A program made the translations under genes and the position numbers. From the NCBI GenBank assembly GCA_009760855.2, contig WPIO01000007.1, positions 9,648,501 through 9,712,500 on the forward strand: a stretch of DNA of 64,000 bases. Direction: 5' to 3'. Shown here piece by piece: positions 50,562-62,162 of the stretch. Source of the stretch: Cristatella mucedo. Lineage: Eukaryota > Bryozoa > Phylactolaemata > Cristatellidae. The notes under the pieces were generated by a model, which saw nothing but the letters and a program-made list of their open reading frames with translations, had not been told where the DNA came from and did no database searches. The stretch's first letter is position 1; the number at the start of each line of letters is the position of its first letter.

Positions 50562-50989
50562 TGGAATAAGCTTGTGTTTGCTATCTGTAACCACTGTAAG
50601 CAATTGTTGCTAACCAGTAACGCTTGTAATGCTCGAAGCCGACGTCTGGGCAAACTAGCAGAATACTTTGTTGTTGATAACTCTAGTCCAAAAGCCCTAC
50701 CAACCACACTGCATCAGCTGTGGAATGCAGTGCACGGCTCGCTAGCATCTGACTTGCTGGTCAGCAGCCAATGGTAGCAGACAAGTCCAAAGCTAACCTC
50801 AGGAAGTAGATGTTTTCACGAAAGTCAAGTCAGGACGTTGCAACTAATGATTTTGACAGTTTTGCTTCTCAAGAGGTACTGGATTTATCAATAAGCATGC
50901 AAACATGCAGACAGCACCTCATATGCTGAAATGTTGGAATATGAGTTGGTCTTAACTTGTGCTTGTGAAGCTCTGTTTTGTTGTACTTG

Positions 50990-52555
50990 AGGCTTCTGAC
51001 TAATCTTATTAGTGCTGGCTTTGGCTTTAAGAAGTCTTGGTCTGACACCGATTTAGCCAAGCTTAAAGACTACGTCACTGTCTACACTCGGAAGCTTAGA
51101 AGTTCCGAAACTTCTTTTTTCATTCACACACTACTGTCTTGCCCACCAGACCCTAAACAAATTTGTAAGATTGAATTATTTGTTTGACAAGACTCTGGAG
51201 TCGCACTCCTCTGATGTTGACTATATGGCTGGTAAGTTTTCCACCTCTGAAAAATAATATTGCACACATTGGCTCATCCATAAAGCAACATTTGACTAAT
51301 GAAAGCTCCAAGTCTCAACCTGCAATCTCCACAAAGAAATTTTCCAAGATTTTGTAGATTAAGTAGCCACCATCATTCAAGTATATTAAAACGAGCTCAT
51401 CGCTTGAAGACCATATGTCAGCCCCTCACTGGCGCAGCCACAACTATGGTTTTTCATGATATACTGGGTAATGGGGTTGTTTCAAATCGGCAATCGTTCG
51501 ACTTATACTTAAAAGCCTGAAAGAGATTCCGAGGTTCTAGCAAACCATCGCCCAGTCTCCTTATCTTTTTTGTCAGATTTTGAAAATTTTGCCATTGAGC
51601 AGCTTGAAGAACATTTGTGGATCAAAAGACAAACTCGACACGGTTCTCCGTAGGACCAACGACATTCAGAGAACAGTGATGCTAAAATCACTCTGCTCAA
51701 TCTGTCAGCTTCGTTTGCCACTATCGCTCACGATATTCTAATTGGAACAGTGAGCATAGCGGACGAGGGTCTGGCACGGCTTAAATCTTACTTGCTCGAC
51801 CGTACTCAGTTCGTGTCGTCTGACGATCACGTCTCATCCAGCAGACCTGTCACCTTGGGAGTTCTGCTATGGTCCGATTTCAGTTCTTGGTTGTTCTCCC
51901 GATCTCAGAGGAAAGTTATTCGGGGCTGCGGAATCGACTATCACTTTTATGCTGATGATACCCTGCTGCCCATGTCATTTAAATCCAACGGAATCGTCTG
52001 GAGCGTCTGATTAAATAAATAACTGTCTTGCAAACATTCGGTCCTGGATGTTGGCCGATTTTCCTAAGGTAAACGATGTTTTAAGACCGCAATCCTACTC
52101 GAAGGACACTTAGCGTACTACTGACTAGGAGACTCGCTCGTCAAGCGGTTGATGCTGCAGGTGACTGTCATCATGTGCTCGGAATGTTGGTGTCATCTTT
52201 GATAGCTGGTTAAATTTTAAAATGTTTCCTCAAGAAGACCACCGCCTTAACTAGTCATAACGATCGATCGGTGTGTAAGATTAGTGACCGTCTACCACGG
52301 TGGCTAGTAAAGATCTTATTAACTCCCTGGTTCTGTCTTGGCTAGGCTACTGTAAATCAAGTTTTGCTAGGCTGCAGAAAAGTCATTAAGCCTCTGCAGC
52401 AGGCGATGGCAATTGCTGCAAGGCTAGTAAACAAATCTCAAAAGATTCAGCCACATGTCTACTTAACTGAAGGATATTCGATGGCTCTTGGTTGATCATA
52501 GGATACAGAGCAAAATGCTGACACTGACTCACAAGGCGAGTCGTGGGTTGTCTCC
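50990..52555 (+). repeat. LINE-B, internal region
   Basis: Broken plus-strand frames with SYLLDRTQFV, DYHFYADDTLLPMS (RT YADD) and KPLQQAMAIAARLV-like remnants. It lacks the 3' tail because an antisense LINE fragment begins at 52556. Confidence 0.6.
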
Positions 52556-53150
52556 TTGACCTTTCTCGGAGGGTCGGTAGAAATGGAGAGCAGCAAAGGA
52601 CCGAGAACGGAACTTGGAGAAACTTCACAAGTGACTGGTCTGCTGAATGGTACTTGACCACCACGCGACACTTATTTAACACGATCGGGAAAGCAGGCTT
52701 TGAACTACGCCCGTGGCTTGTCAGCCAGACCGATCCTCAACAGTTCAAGTAAGATATCGTGATCAATATTTTCAAATGCAGCTGATAGATCAAGCCAGGG
52801 TCAGGGTAATAACTTAGCAGTCATCAATCCTGCTTAGGATATCGTTGGCCACATGGAGGAGAGCAGTCTTAGTGGTGTGGCATCGCTCAAATGCCGATGA
52901 AAAATTTTTTGACAACTGGTTTTCCTTACAATGTGTTATACTGGTTGCTAATTGAGAGTTTTTGGAATATCTTTGGCAAAAAGCGGAGAACTGGTATGTC
53001 GTCGATCGGCTGCTCGATAGGGAGCCAGTGCAGATCGGTGATCATGCAATGCATTGAAAGGCCAGCTTCCAATGTATAACAGTTACTCGTTTGAGTTTGA
53101 CGTTTTTTGTCTTTAACGATATGATCCGGTCCGAGCATGTTTTTCGTAGT
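52556..53150 (-). repeat. LINE RT remnant, opposite strand
   Basis: Minus-strand DLSAAFENIDHDILLELL near 52740-52800 and SSVLGPLLLSIS near 52600. An L2/CR1-group RT of uncertain family; the order of pieces is rearranged. Confidence 0.5.
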
Positions 53151-53389
53151 TACTCAAAAGTTATTGGAATGAGAAATTGTCTTGCTGTGCATGCTATTCA
53201 AGGCCTGTTGATCTGGGCACAATGTCCTTTGCTAGCCCAGAGCCGGTTATAGCGTCATAAATTCCGTGTTTTGAAATATTCTAGATTATAATTTCTCACT
53301 TAATGATTTAACAAGTGCAGTTTTTAAGAAAACATGCTCAGTGATCTGGATCTGGCCAGGTTTCAAGACTTGCGAAGCTGTATTCAACA

Positions 53390-54475
53390 TTTTACATGGA
53401 CAGGGGCTTCCCTTTTCATTCTGAACTTGCAGTTAAGCCGATCATGCTCTCAGCAGATTTGAAAACAGTAAATCATTTCCTTATTAAGCAAGAGGTCTTA
53501 ATTTAATTTGAAAATGTGTTTGCATGCTTTGTTGACACTACTACTCACATAGTCTGCCCTTGTTTCACAACCTTCCCTGAAGCTGCATCCATTGAGCAAC
53601 AACTTGCAGAGCGTTTACTGAATAGGTTGCATATTACTGCAGATATTGTGGATTACAAAATTTTGTCGGCATGAATAATCTCGTAACCGACAGAAAAACC
53701 AAGTCCCTCTGTTTTACTAGTCTTAGAAAACTACTTGATCAGCAATTTTGTCGTGGATTTTCGATAACTCGTCTCATCTCATAAAATAACCCGGACTTTA
53801 TTTTAAAGTCCTGAGTAACCGCCCAGTCTCCATCCTTGCATTTGTTGTCAAAGATTCTTGAAAAATTGTTGCTACATTTTCATGAAAATAACAAACAAAT
53901 CGGAACAGTTTCAGCCTTGATTTTAAGCAAGGTCATTATAGAGTTGCTTCTTTGCTTAGCGTAATAAGATGACTAAATCTCTATACGGGAGCTTTACAAC
54001 TCGCTGCAAGAGAATCAACAACCAAAGGTTAGTGACATATACGAAGTCATGGTAAGACAAGCATGCAAAAGCAAACAAGTACCATGTTTAGGCCAGTATG
54101 CTAAAGCAAACATGAAGACACTCTTGGCCACTTACTCGTATGACCTCTTGCAAGTAATGCACTCGAGCATGCAGGAGTACGCATACAAAGCGAATAAAGA
54201 CAAGTTCACTAGGGCGAAGAGAATGCTGACCGGAACAGATTCGTCCTAAGGTGAGGCTAAAAGGATGCCAGGTCATTACAGGTAGTGACCGAAGCCGGAA
54301 GTAAGTTCCGGACTTTTGGTGTATACCAGCCAAAGGCCTAATCGCAAAAGGTTTCAATTTGCTGCAAAGAACGACGAGATAATTGGATGCTATTAAGCGG
54401 GTGTTTCGAGAGCACCATTGAAGAGCGAGAAGGTCGGATAGGCGGATATTAGGTCCCCCCGTCTTGCACAGTCGT
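53390..54475. repeat. LINE-B (+) then LINE-C (-) remnants
   Basis: 53390-53960 keeps a plus-strand NRPVSILAFVVKDS block of RT. 53960-54475 is a minus-strand LINE-C 3' part (ACTCGCTGCAAGAGAATCAA, GGTTAGTGACATATACGAAG). Confidence 0.45.
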
Positions 54476-54703
54476 GGCCCTCATCCGGCGGTAGAGAATA
54501 GCGGACTCTCTTAATAATAAATAATAATCATCATCATTTTTTAGCTCCCTCACAAAACTTAATCTCTTCTCAGGCACTTTACATATGATGCAAAGAAAGC
54601 ACGGTCGACTGGTTAGTGGTAGCATGCTCAACGACAACAAGCACAGCATGGTTAGAGGTGACGTGCACAGGGTCAGCATGCAAATATGATTAATCGCAGT
54701 ATG

Positions 54704-54946
54704 TGTAGTTCGTATGTACGTGTGTATGTATGTATTGTATGCCGGCTCCCCTGATGAGCCTGTGCTGTGGCATGGACACAGGCCGGTAACCCGCTGGTGA
54801 GGAGATGGTGGACTGGAGAGTGGAGGAGTGGGGAGTCGAGCGAGAGTAGGGGCCGAGGGGAGCCGTGCGCTCTTCGGCTCCGAGCGTTGGTAATAAACTA
54901 TTGGTGTTGGGCATCGGCTGGCTCTCTGCTGTGCGAACAAACGACA
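54704..54946 (+). mobile_element. Solo-LTR-like insertion (LTR retrotransposon fossil)
   Basis: A 243-bp insert starting TGTAGTTCG and ending AAACGACA (TG...CA), flanked by a 5-bp direct repeat GTATG (54699-54703, 54947-54951). A poly(A)-signal-like AATAAA lies near 54892. No internal genes are present, so only an LTR remains. The family cannot be named. It is younger than the LINE-A it interrupts. Confidence 0.5.
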
Positions 54947-55644
54947 GTATGCAAAAAATCAGCACGCGTAAGCACATAAAGGACGAACCGCAGGGATCCA
55001 CTAAATAAATGCTATGATAAACAGATGCGTTTTTAGCTTCTTTTTAAATGTCGTCAAGTCAGGGGATGACGTAACGCCAGTCGGAAATGAGTTCCGGGCT
55101 TTGGGAGCATACAAACTAAAGGCATGGTATCCAAAGGATTTGGAGTTTCGTGTGGGGTGTAGCTATAAGAGTAGATTCAGATGGTAGCGGATGGTACGAT
55201 CGATGCTTAGCCGATTATTGGGCGAGTAGATCTGATAGGTAGGCTGGAGCCAACAAAGAATGGACCTAATAGTGAGTAGCAGAACCTGAAAGTCGATTCG
55301 TTGCTTGACTGGGAGCCAGTGCAGGTCAGCGAGAACTGGTGTGATGTGGCAAATGCAATGCTTACGACAGACAACCCTTGCTGCAGAGCTTTGCACCCGC
55401 TGTAAGCGCTTGATTGTTTTGTACAAACGTGCCGTTATTGTATAACAGTGCTCCGGCGGCGGCAGGTCTTGTGGGAGTCTCACGGAGACACAGCGGGCGA
55501 ACATAAGCGGTAAACAAGACTCCCTTTATTACTCTCATTGCGTACATATGTGAGAGCTCGATCAATCGCAGCCGACGACACGAAATATAATATGCATTAG
55601 AGGCATGACGCTGCGCACCGTCGATGGCTTAACTATTGTCCACA

Positions 55645-55935
55645 GGTGAGGCATGCTTCTTACCCAATGACAACTACTCTCCTGCTGCCGACTATGGCTC
55701 ATCCTTTCCAGCGGTCTTGAGCTGCCACTTCCATGCTACTCACTACCTCTACTGCTCTCCTGACTCTGCTATGCTTCCCAAGTTCTCTTTGTTGCATGAG
55801 ATAAAGTCTGTTGGCCATCGAATGCGTACCGAAAGCCGATTAGGCTATGAGTGCGCTATACAAAACTCTTCTGCGTAACACCCATATAGTCTTGTTCCTT
55901 TGTGGAATTACAGACGGAGATACATTACATTACAT
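55645..55935 (+). repeat. LINE-B 3' end
   Basis: CTCTCCTGCTGCCGACTATG, GAGTGCGCTATACAAAACTC, then GACGGAGATACATTACATTA: the best example of the LINE-B tail in the window. Confidence 0.8.
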
Positions 55936-56180
55936 GTACATTGGTGTTAAGGTGCTTCGCTAATTACAATAGCAGAAGCCGCAGGCGCACACAGCAATTG
56001 CACGGGCCAGCAGACCAGCAGGCAGTAAGTTACAGAAGTCGAGGCGGGATGTCACAAATGCATGGACTAATTTGGATGTAGTATCCATGTTTAATCAAGC
56101 CCGAATTTTAGCACTGTCACGTAGCTGAAAGTAAGCAGATTTGACTGTGGAGCTGACGTGGGCGTCTTAATTAGAGGACG

Positions 56181-56992
56181 AGAGGGAGTTCGCCAGTTTC
56201 TTTACTTCTCAGGCATAAGCAATTAGGAGATAACACAAATTATTTAGGTACACAAATCGTGTAGCATCATGTATTTAATTAATCGACACATACCATGCAG
56301 TCTCTTGCATAGAGATGAAAACAGATCTACAGCTATTTTCATTATAAATGTTTCCACCGAGGCACTCCTTTTTGAGACAAGTCTACCGGATCTTTGGTGC
56401 GCGGCTCCAGTCTCTCCAAATGGAAGAGGCGATTTCCGGTTTTTAGATGGAGTTTCCGGGCGGTGCTCCTTCGGCTCAGTGCTTCGCTATCTCTCAGGCC
56501 CGCAGCCAGTCATTTTGGAAAGTAGGGCTACACTTTGATCCTGAGTGAGCGCAACTGGAAGTTACCAACAAGCGGGATGTCATATACAATATTTTCCTGC
56601 CTTCGTAACTTGGCAAGTAGAGAACAGACACCCCTTTTTTTCGAAGTAGTGAAACAAGTAAGTGGTTAGGGGTGAGAGTTCTTAAACCGGCAGTTGCACT
56701 TTTTAGTTCTACTGTAGATAAGGAAAACAGCAATGATTATGGACTGACAGAGCCCAAAGTACTTGCAATTTATTTTAAAGAAAAAAATTGGCGTTCAAAT
56801 GGAAGCTGTAATTGTAATTGTGTAAATGAGTTTTGCGGCATATGCAAATGCTTCCTGTCTGACCGCACTGTTGTGTCGGGTTAGAGACGACGAGAGCGAC
56901 GAGGCTAAATGCTCAAGATCCCTAGGTAACCTGGCACGCTTGGTAGATTATGCCTGGTTCACTGAATGTGAAGCGGGTTTAAAACGTAATGG
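56181..56992. other. Unassigned intergenic stretch
   Basis: No gene or known repeat recognised. One 89-codon open frame (56269-56538) has no motif or splice context. Confidence 0.4.
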
Positions 56993-57385
56993 TTTAAAAC
57001 GTCCTTTGGAGACCGTGCATTTAGCTCGTATGCTCCCACAGCCTGGAACTCCCTCCCGACCTGCATCAGAACATCCCCTGACCTGACCACATTTAAAAGA
57101 AACTTAAAAACACACCTATTTAGGACAGCATTTAGTGGGTCCTTGTGATTCGTCCTTGATGTGCTTATGCGTGCTGACACTGTTCATGCTGCCACTAACC
57201 ACATTTGCATGCTGACCCAGTGCATGTAACCCCTAACCATGTTATTCATTTTGTTTGTTTTTCAAGCATGATTTTACTTACTAATCTATTGCGTATCACT
57301 TTGCAGCAAATGTAAAGCGCCTAGAAAGAGGTTAAGTTCTCTGAGGGCGCTTTATCAAGTGCAATATTATTATTATATTATTATT
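56993..57385 (+). repeat. LINE-A 3' end, plus strand
   Basis: Starts in the codons for the C-terminal KSFGDRAFSSYAP region (GGAGACCGTGCATTTAGCTC) and runs through the hairpin and (TTA)n tail. It sits immediately upstream of the CpG-rich block. Confidence 0.8.
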
Positions 57386-57479
57386 AATGCTCAGATAATT
57401 CCCTAGCCGAACGACCCGATAAGCTTCAGTCTCTATTAAAGGAATGCCCAAAAAATTAAGTCAGCAATTCATTTTTTTT

Positions 57480-59340
57480 CAAGTTTTTTCAAGTTTTTGG
57501 AAGTTGAAACTGTGACCTCGGCATTGGGCGCTTCGTGGAGTGCCTCTTCCGCTACCTGACAGCCTGCCGACGAGCGGTGGCCGCGGCGGAATGGCAACGC
57601 TCGGGAGGTCACGTGCGACCGCATACCACGTGATCACAATATGGAGAGGCGTCGCAGAAAATGGTAACCGACTGCATGGCAACACCGTCGCTGACTTGAG
57701 ACGGCCCATGGGGTGCTCGCCCAGCATCATCGAAGGTAATCTGGTGAAGTTGAAGAATGGGGTAGCGTATCCCGGCAAAAGACCCGAGTCCACGCGCAAG
57801 CTTCCGGTGAGCGCTGACCGACGTGTCGACGCTACGGTGGACCCGGAGACTGGCGAGTACGTGCTGAAAATCGCGCCGCCCAGCTCGGCGCGCCGTCCGC
57901 AGTCGCGGCAGAACGGTTCCATTGTCATCAATGACTCGTATCGGGAGAGACCGCAGACTGTCGAGGAGCCGGCGGTCCCGCTGCCGGCGGGCGAACTCGG
58001 CGACCTGAAGCTCGGCTTGACGGTGAGCGTCGGTCTGCTGCTGCGTCGCGAGCGGCCACTTTTCGCAGCCGCAACGGGCCGCCGCCGCTCGCCGAGTCTG
58101 AAACCGCTCGCCCGCATCGCACCGCGGCACCGCAGCACCTGTGGGTGGTTCGAGCTCGCTCGCTGCGCAATGCGGACGGACAGGCTTCCGAGTCGTCGCC
58201 GAGCACTGCGAGGGCGCCACAGCGCGGCGGCGCGGCCGCGGTCCTGCCGGCGGGAGGCGCAGCCGACGCCGTCGCTCTGTCGCGAGCCGTCGGCAAACGA
58301 GATGGGCAGGACGCTGGCTCGTCCGCGCCGCCGCTATCGCTCGCGGGGGGGGGGGCAGCCTCGGTCGGCGGGTCGGCGGGCGAGGCGCACGATGCAACGC
58401 GCTCCGTCGGGGCGGCTCGGAGCTCTAGTCGTTCGGTGGCTCGACGGTTCGGACGGTCGGAGCCCAAGTGTTCGACGCGTTCGCGCGGGCGTCTCGCCGC
58501 GCTGGCCGTCGCGTTGTCCGCTCGGTCGCCATTCAGCAGCGTCCGTCGCCGTCGCGCCCAAAGGCCGGCGGCAGCGGGCCCACGGTGGACCGGATGGGAA
58601 AGCGGTGGGCTAGGGGGCAATGCGGATAGTCGCTCGCTGTGCGCGGCAAGGGATTCGAGGCCCCGACGGGAGCAGACCCAGACACAAGCTGAGCGACCGC
58701 CGAGAGCGAGCTCGAAGGCTTTCGGCCTCCGCGAGCTCGTTCTTCATCCGCTGGCAAAAGCGTCCTCTGTCGGTCGGCTCCCCGCCCCCCCCCCCCCGAT
58801 TCCGGCATGTCCGCGCGACGGGACAGCGAGCGAAAGGCCTCTCCAAGAGACTCGCGCCGCCTGCGCTCTCGCCATTGGGGGGGGGGGGTGCGCCGGCTGT
58901 GATTCCGGTTTTCGAGAGGCCAACTTGCGGTCTGGCCGCGGTCGCGAATCTCGGCGATGCTTCGTCACTCATTTTTACCGCGCTCGCAAGGGTGCGCAAA
59001 AATCCGACGTCGGGCGGCGGTGGCCTTCCGAAGCACACCGCGGTATGGCGCCGGACGGCAAATTTCTGCGGATTGTCTTCTGTCTCTCGAAAAGCTGGCG
59101 GCTCAGCCGCCGAGCGCCGTGCTGCAACGATGGTCACTCCTGTTTGCTCGCGGTCAGCCGTGGGCTCTTTCCTGACAAGGCGGTAAGCAAACAAAGAGAA
59201 CTCGGATTTGCGATGTTTGGTTTCGGACGTGGTGCGACTGCCCAAGTTTTCGAGAAACGGCTTAAACGACCCCAATCCAGGCGTTCGAAAGAAAATGCGT
59301 TCGAAAGAAAATGCTTATTCGGAGCGACCTTTTTCTAGAT
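57480..59340 (+). promoter_or_regulatory. CpG-rich block around a putative first exon
   Basis: About 1.8 kb of strongly GC- and CpG-rich sequence with C8-12 and G8-9 runs (58348, 58789, 58877). It contrasts with A/T-rich flanks. It probably marks a promoter and 5' exon. The very long open frames in all directions here result from base composition. Confidence 0.45.
57708..58022 (+). CDS. Putative first coding exon with N-myristoylation motif
   Basis: ATG at 57708 begins MGCSPSIIEGNLVKLKNG, a classic N-myristoylation plus palmitoylation signal (Gly2, Cys3, Ser6). The frame continues for 105 codons through TVDPETGEYVLKIAPPSS to AGELGDLKLGLT, then a good donor CG|GTGAGC (phase 0). The MGC[AS]PSI start followed by a GVxY resembles PDE8 cAMP phosphodiesterases. 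The next exons recognised on this strand are calpain exons 4 kb downstream, which start in phase 0, so it could be that gene's first exon. Neither assignment is proven. Confidence 0.45.
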
Positions 59341-59775
59341 CCTTTCTTTTGAGTGACGGCTAATTTCGAAGATGGGAAAAAGCCAAGTTGGCGGAGGTGC
59401 GGTTTTGAGAGGAAAGAACCATTGTTTCTCATTCTCTTAGTTCTTTCAGCGGTCGCCGCCGAGCTGCGATAAGACAAGGAAACCACAGGCAGCTTCAGGA
59501 GTGATCGCCCCACAAACAGGAGTGGTCGCCGCTCAGCTAATCGTTCTGCTTTTACAAAACCCGCTAGGGTTTGGGGTCATTCAATTTCAGACTGACAATG
59601 TCTTTTTAACCGGCATATAAACGCATATGCCAGTAACCAGTCGACGACTATTTTCGAAATCTCTGCTCCGATTGGTACGTCTGGCTCGAAATGTACCGCT
59701 GGCTTAGTATTTTACTAGCAAGAGTACTGCAAGCTGTGCTGCCTATGTCACGTATTGACCATCCTTATCAGGCAG

Positions 59776-59940
59776 GTTTGCTGGTTTGCTCCAGCGGTTA
59801 ATGTGCTCGCCCCGATAGACTGAGGTCATGGGCTCGAGCCCCGAGGCATATGTGAAGCGCCTGAATAGAGATTAAGTTCTCTTGGGGCGCTATACAAATG
59901 AATTATATATATATATATATATTTATATATAAGCTGGCCG
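59776..59940 (+). repeat. SINE-A, full-length
   Basis: Head GCTGGTTTGCTCCAGCGG, B box GGGCTCGAGCCCC, 3' hairpin GCGCCTGAATAGAGATTAAG, tail TATACAAATGAATTATATAT. Close to the apparent consensus. Confidence 0.85.
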
Positions 59941-60066
59941 AATGGTAAGGCCAATGTCAGCTGCTTCCTGTGTAGCAGTCAGAGGCTGCTACTAGTGCTT
60001 GCCGGTGCCACACATTAGCTTGGGTGTCATTGCTTTCATATTTTGCATCGCCTTTGCATTCTCGAG

Positions 60067-61001
60067 AAATGAACTAGGAATTACAGTCTGCTTATCCTGA
60101 GTCACAAGGAAAGGTTGATCGATAGCACGGCTATGATTGGTTATATAAAGTAGAAATAGAAAAGTAAAGTATAAGTGGAAAAGTAAAAATCGGCTGGTTC
60201 AATAGCTGCATTTTAAGTAGCAGCAGAAAAGCCTTAGCAGCTGTGACTTCTGCTTTCGGCGGGCAATTAGGGATTGCACGGTGCACGACCCAAACCAACC
60301 ACGTGCATCGTGAAGTGCAAGCTTATTACCTTTAACCTCCGTTAAATTGAAGCAACTCGTATGCGGCTCGTATGTTTCTGGGCTATTGTTTGGCCTCGGT
60401 TAAGGTGCTCGCCCCGACCAAGGTCTGGCCGAGGTCGTCGGCTCGAGCCCTGTGGCATATAATAATAATAATAATAATAATATTGCACTTGATAAAGCGC
60501 CCTCAGAGAACTTAATCTCTTTCTAGGCGCTTTACATTTGCTGCAAAGTGATACACAATAGAATAGAATGAAGCGCCTGAATGGAGATTAAATTCTCTTA
60601 GGGCGCTATATAAATGGATTATATATATTTTTGTGTGTTCACGACAGTGAGTGAACACTGAGTGGCACCTACGTGTTGAGAGCTGTTTTGCACAGCACCA
60701 CTTGGTTGGTGGGCAAGTGGCATACACGCTGAGCTCCTGGACCTGTTAGTAGCTGGCACTGGTGCTGCACGTCCCCATGGCCCTGCAGACACCAGTGTGC
60801 ATATACCAGTGTATTTTCCTTAATTACCCACTGCAAGCAGGAGTGATAGCTGCAAGGCTTTTCTGCTGCTACTTAAAAATGGGGCTGCTGTTGAACCAGC
60901 TGACACTTACTTTATTTCTACTTATAACCAATCGTAGCCTTGCTATCGATCAAACTTTCCTTGTGACTCAGGCTGAGCAGACTGTAATTCCTAGTTCATT
61001 T
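60067..61001. repeat. Inverted repeat with 170-200-bp arms
   Basis: Arms 60067-60274 and 60819-61001 are reverse complements with modest divergence (left AAATGAACTAGGAATTACAG, right reading CTGTAATTCCTAGTTCATTT). Each arm holds a SINE-B tail/body plus about 110 bp of extra sequence. The spacer carries SINE-A (60390-60632), itself split by a 108-bp LINE-A tail (60461-60568). Confidence 0.75.
60390..60632 (+). repeat. SINE-A interrupted by LINE-A tail
   Basis: The head CTCGGTTAAGGTGCTCGCCC to GTGGCATAT is separated from the SINE 3' half (GAAGCGCCTGAATGGAGATT) by a minus-strand LINE-A end, (AAT)n plus hairpin, at 60461-60568. Confidence 0.8.
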
Positions 61002-61365
61002 ATCTGCTCCATTCCTATGCTTAAAGACTGTTGGTGGCAGAAGGTTTTGCTCTACATGTCCTAGACTGTGGAACTCACTTCCACGATTCTTATGCAACGA
61101 CAACTGCTCTCCTGCTGCCGACTATGGCTCATCCTTTTCAGCGGTCCTGAGCTGGTACTTCCATGCTACTCACTACCTCAACTGCTCTCCTGATTCAGCT
61201 ATGTTTCTCACTTTCTCTTCGTTGCGTGAGATGAAGTCTGTTGGCTGCAGAATGCGTACCGAAAGTAGGTTAGGCTTTGAGTGCGCTATACAAAACTATC
61301 CCATGTAACACCCATATAGTCTTTGTGGCTTTGTTGAGTTACAGGTGGAGATACTTTACATTACA
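60995..61365 (+). repeat. LINE-B 3' end
   Basis: CTCCTGCTGCCGACTATGGC, GAGTGCGCTATACAAAACTA, then GGTGGAGATACTTTACATTA. It begins beside the inverted-repeat arm. Confidence 0.8.
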
Positions 61366-62024
61366 TTTCCAGTGGACCAGCAGGCATTATTATCACATGC
61401 CATCATTTAGAGGCATTCACTAATCTCAAGTGCTGTGTGCAAGCATGATTCCTTAATATTTACTGTACTTCGATTGAGTGCAAAACACACTACTTGAAAA
61501 AACAGCCTAGTCATTTCAGTGAGAGTCTATGGGGCACCTTATAAGAAATCGCAATCCAAGGTTATCTTGGCTGCACTCTAGGCATCATGGCATACATATT
61601 CTTTATAAACACTATTTAATATATAGTTTGCTTACAAACCTACTGAGTGATAACCAGGAAATTTCCAAGGTGCTGAACAATGCACGTCATCTCCTGCCTT
61701 TTCAGTTGGTTTATGTGGGCAACCGGCAATCAGCATTTCACTTTCCAGAAAGTGGTCATCCCTGAGAAAAATGTCATCGGCATCACGGTCGCTCAGTCAG
61801 TTGTCATGCGGTTGCTGCTAGTGTGCATGCCCTCGGCTTTGCTTTAGGACTGCAACAGTGCTCAACACGGTTCTTAGTAACACTTGCTGCCTTGCATTCC
61901 TACTTGCATAATTATATCCAGTTTTTGGCCGTGTGATGATCCCCATTTTGAAAGAGGATGAACTCGCAAGTCCTAAGTTTCGAAGTCATTGACAAAGTTT
62001 GCTAAACGCCTTGCCTTTACATAG
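61366..62024. other. Stretch before calpain exon, no exon confirmed
   Basis: A good acceptor CTCCTGCCTTTTCAG near 61705 is followed by a 47-codon open frame (FTFQKVVIPEKNVIGITVAQ) without a recognised motif. It may be a neighbouring exon or chance. Confidence 0.25.
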
Positions 62025-62162
62025 GACCATCACAAGGTCAACAAGCTATTGTCTTCACTTCGTCCTGGCGAGCTGTTCTGTGATCCAGACTTTCCAGCCG
62101 ACGACGGGTCACTGTTCTACAGTATCAGACCGAATTCGAATTTCACATGGAAAAGGCCCAAG
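62025..62162 (+). CDS. Calpain exon (pre-catalytic)
   Basis: 46 codons, phase 0 on both sides. The LFCDPDFPADDGSLFYS segment is the conserved calpain stretch before the protease core. Confidence 0.88.

Larger units (their letters stand above)
54510..56180 (-). repeat. LINE-A copy with two large insertions
   Basis: Minus-strand LINE-A pieces 54510-54703, 54952-55418 and 55993-56180 are collinear with other copies. An LTR-like insert (54704-54946) and a 570-bp insert containing LINE-B (55419-55992) separate them. Confidence 0.65.

Noticed and set aside
55427-55580. Second LTR-like block with TG...CA ends and AATAAA on the minus strand
   Set aside because: No matching direct repeats at its borders, and the neighbouring LINE-B obscures the ends.
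58145-59338. Open frame of 397 codons, with long frames also on the opposite strand
   Set aside because: The region is extremely GC/CpG-rich, so stop codons are rare in all frames. The translations are Arg/Ser/Pro/Ala-rich without domains, and overlapping frames are equally long.
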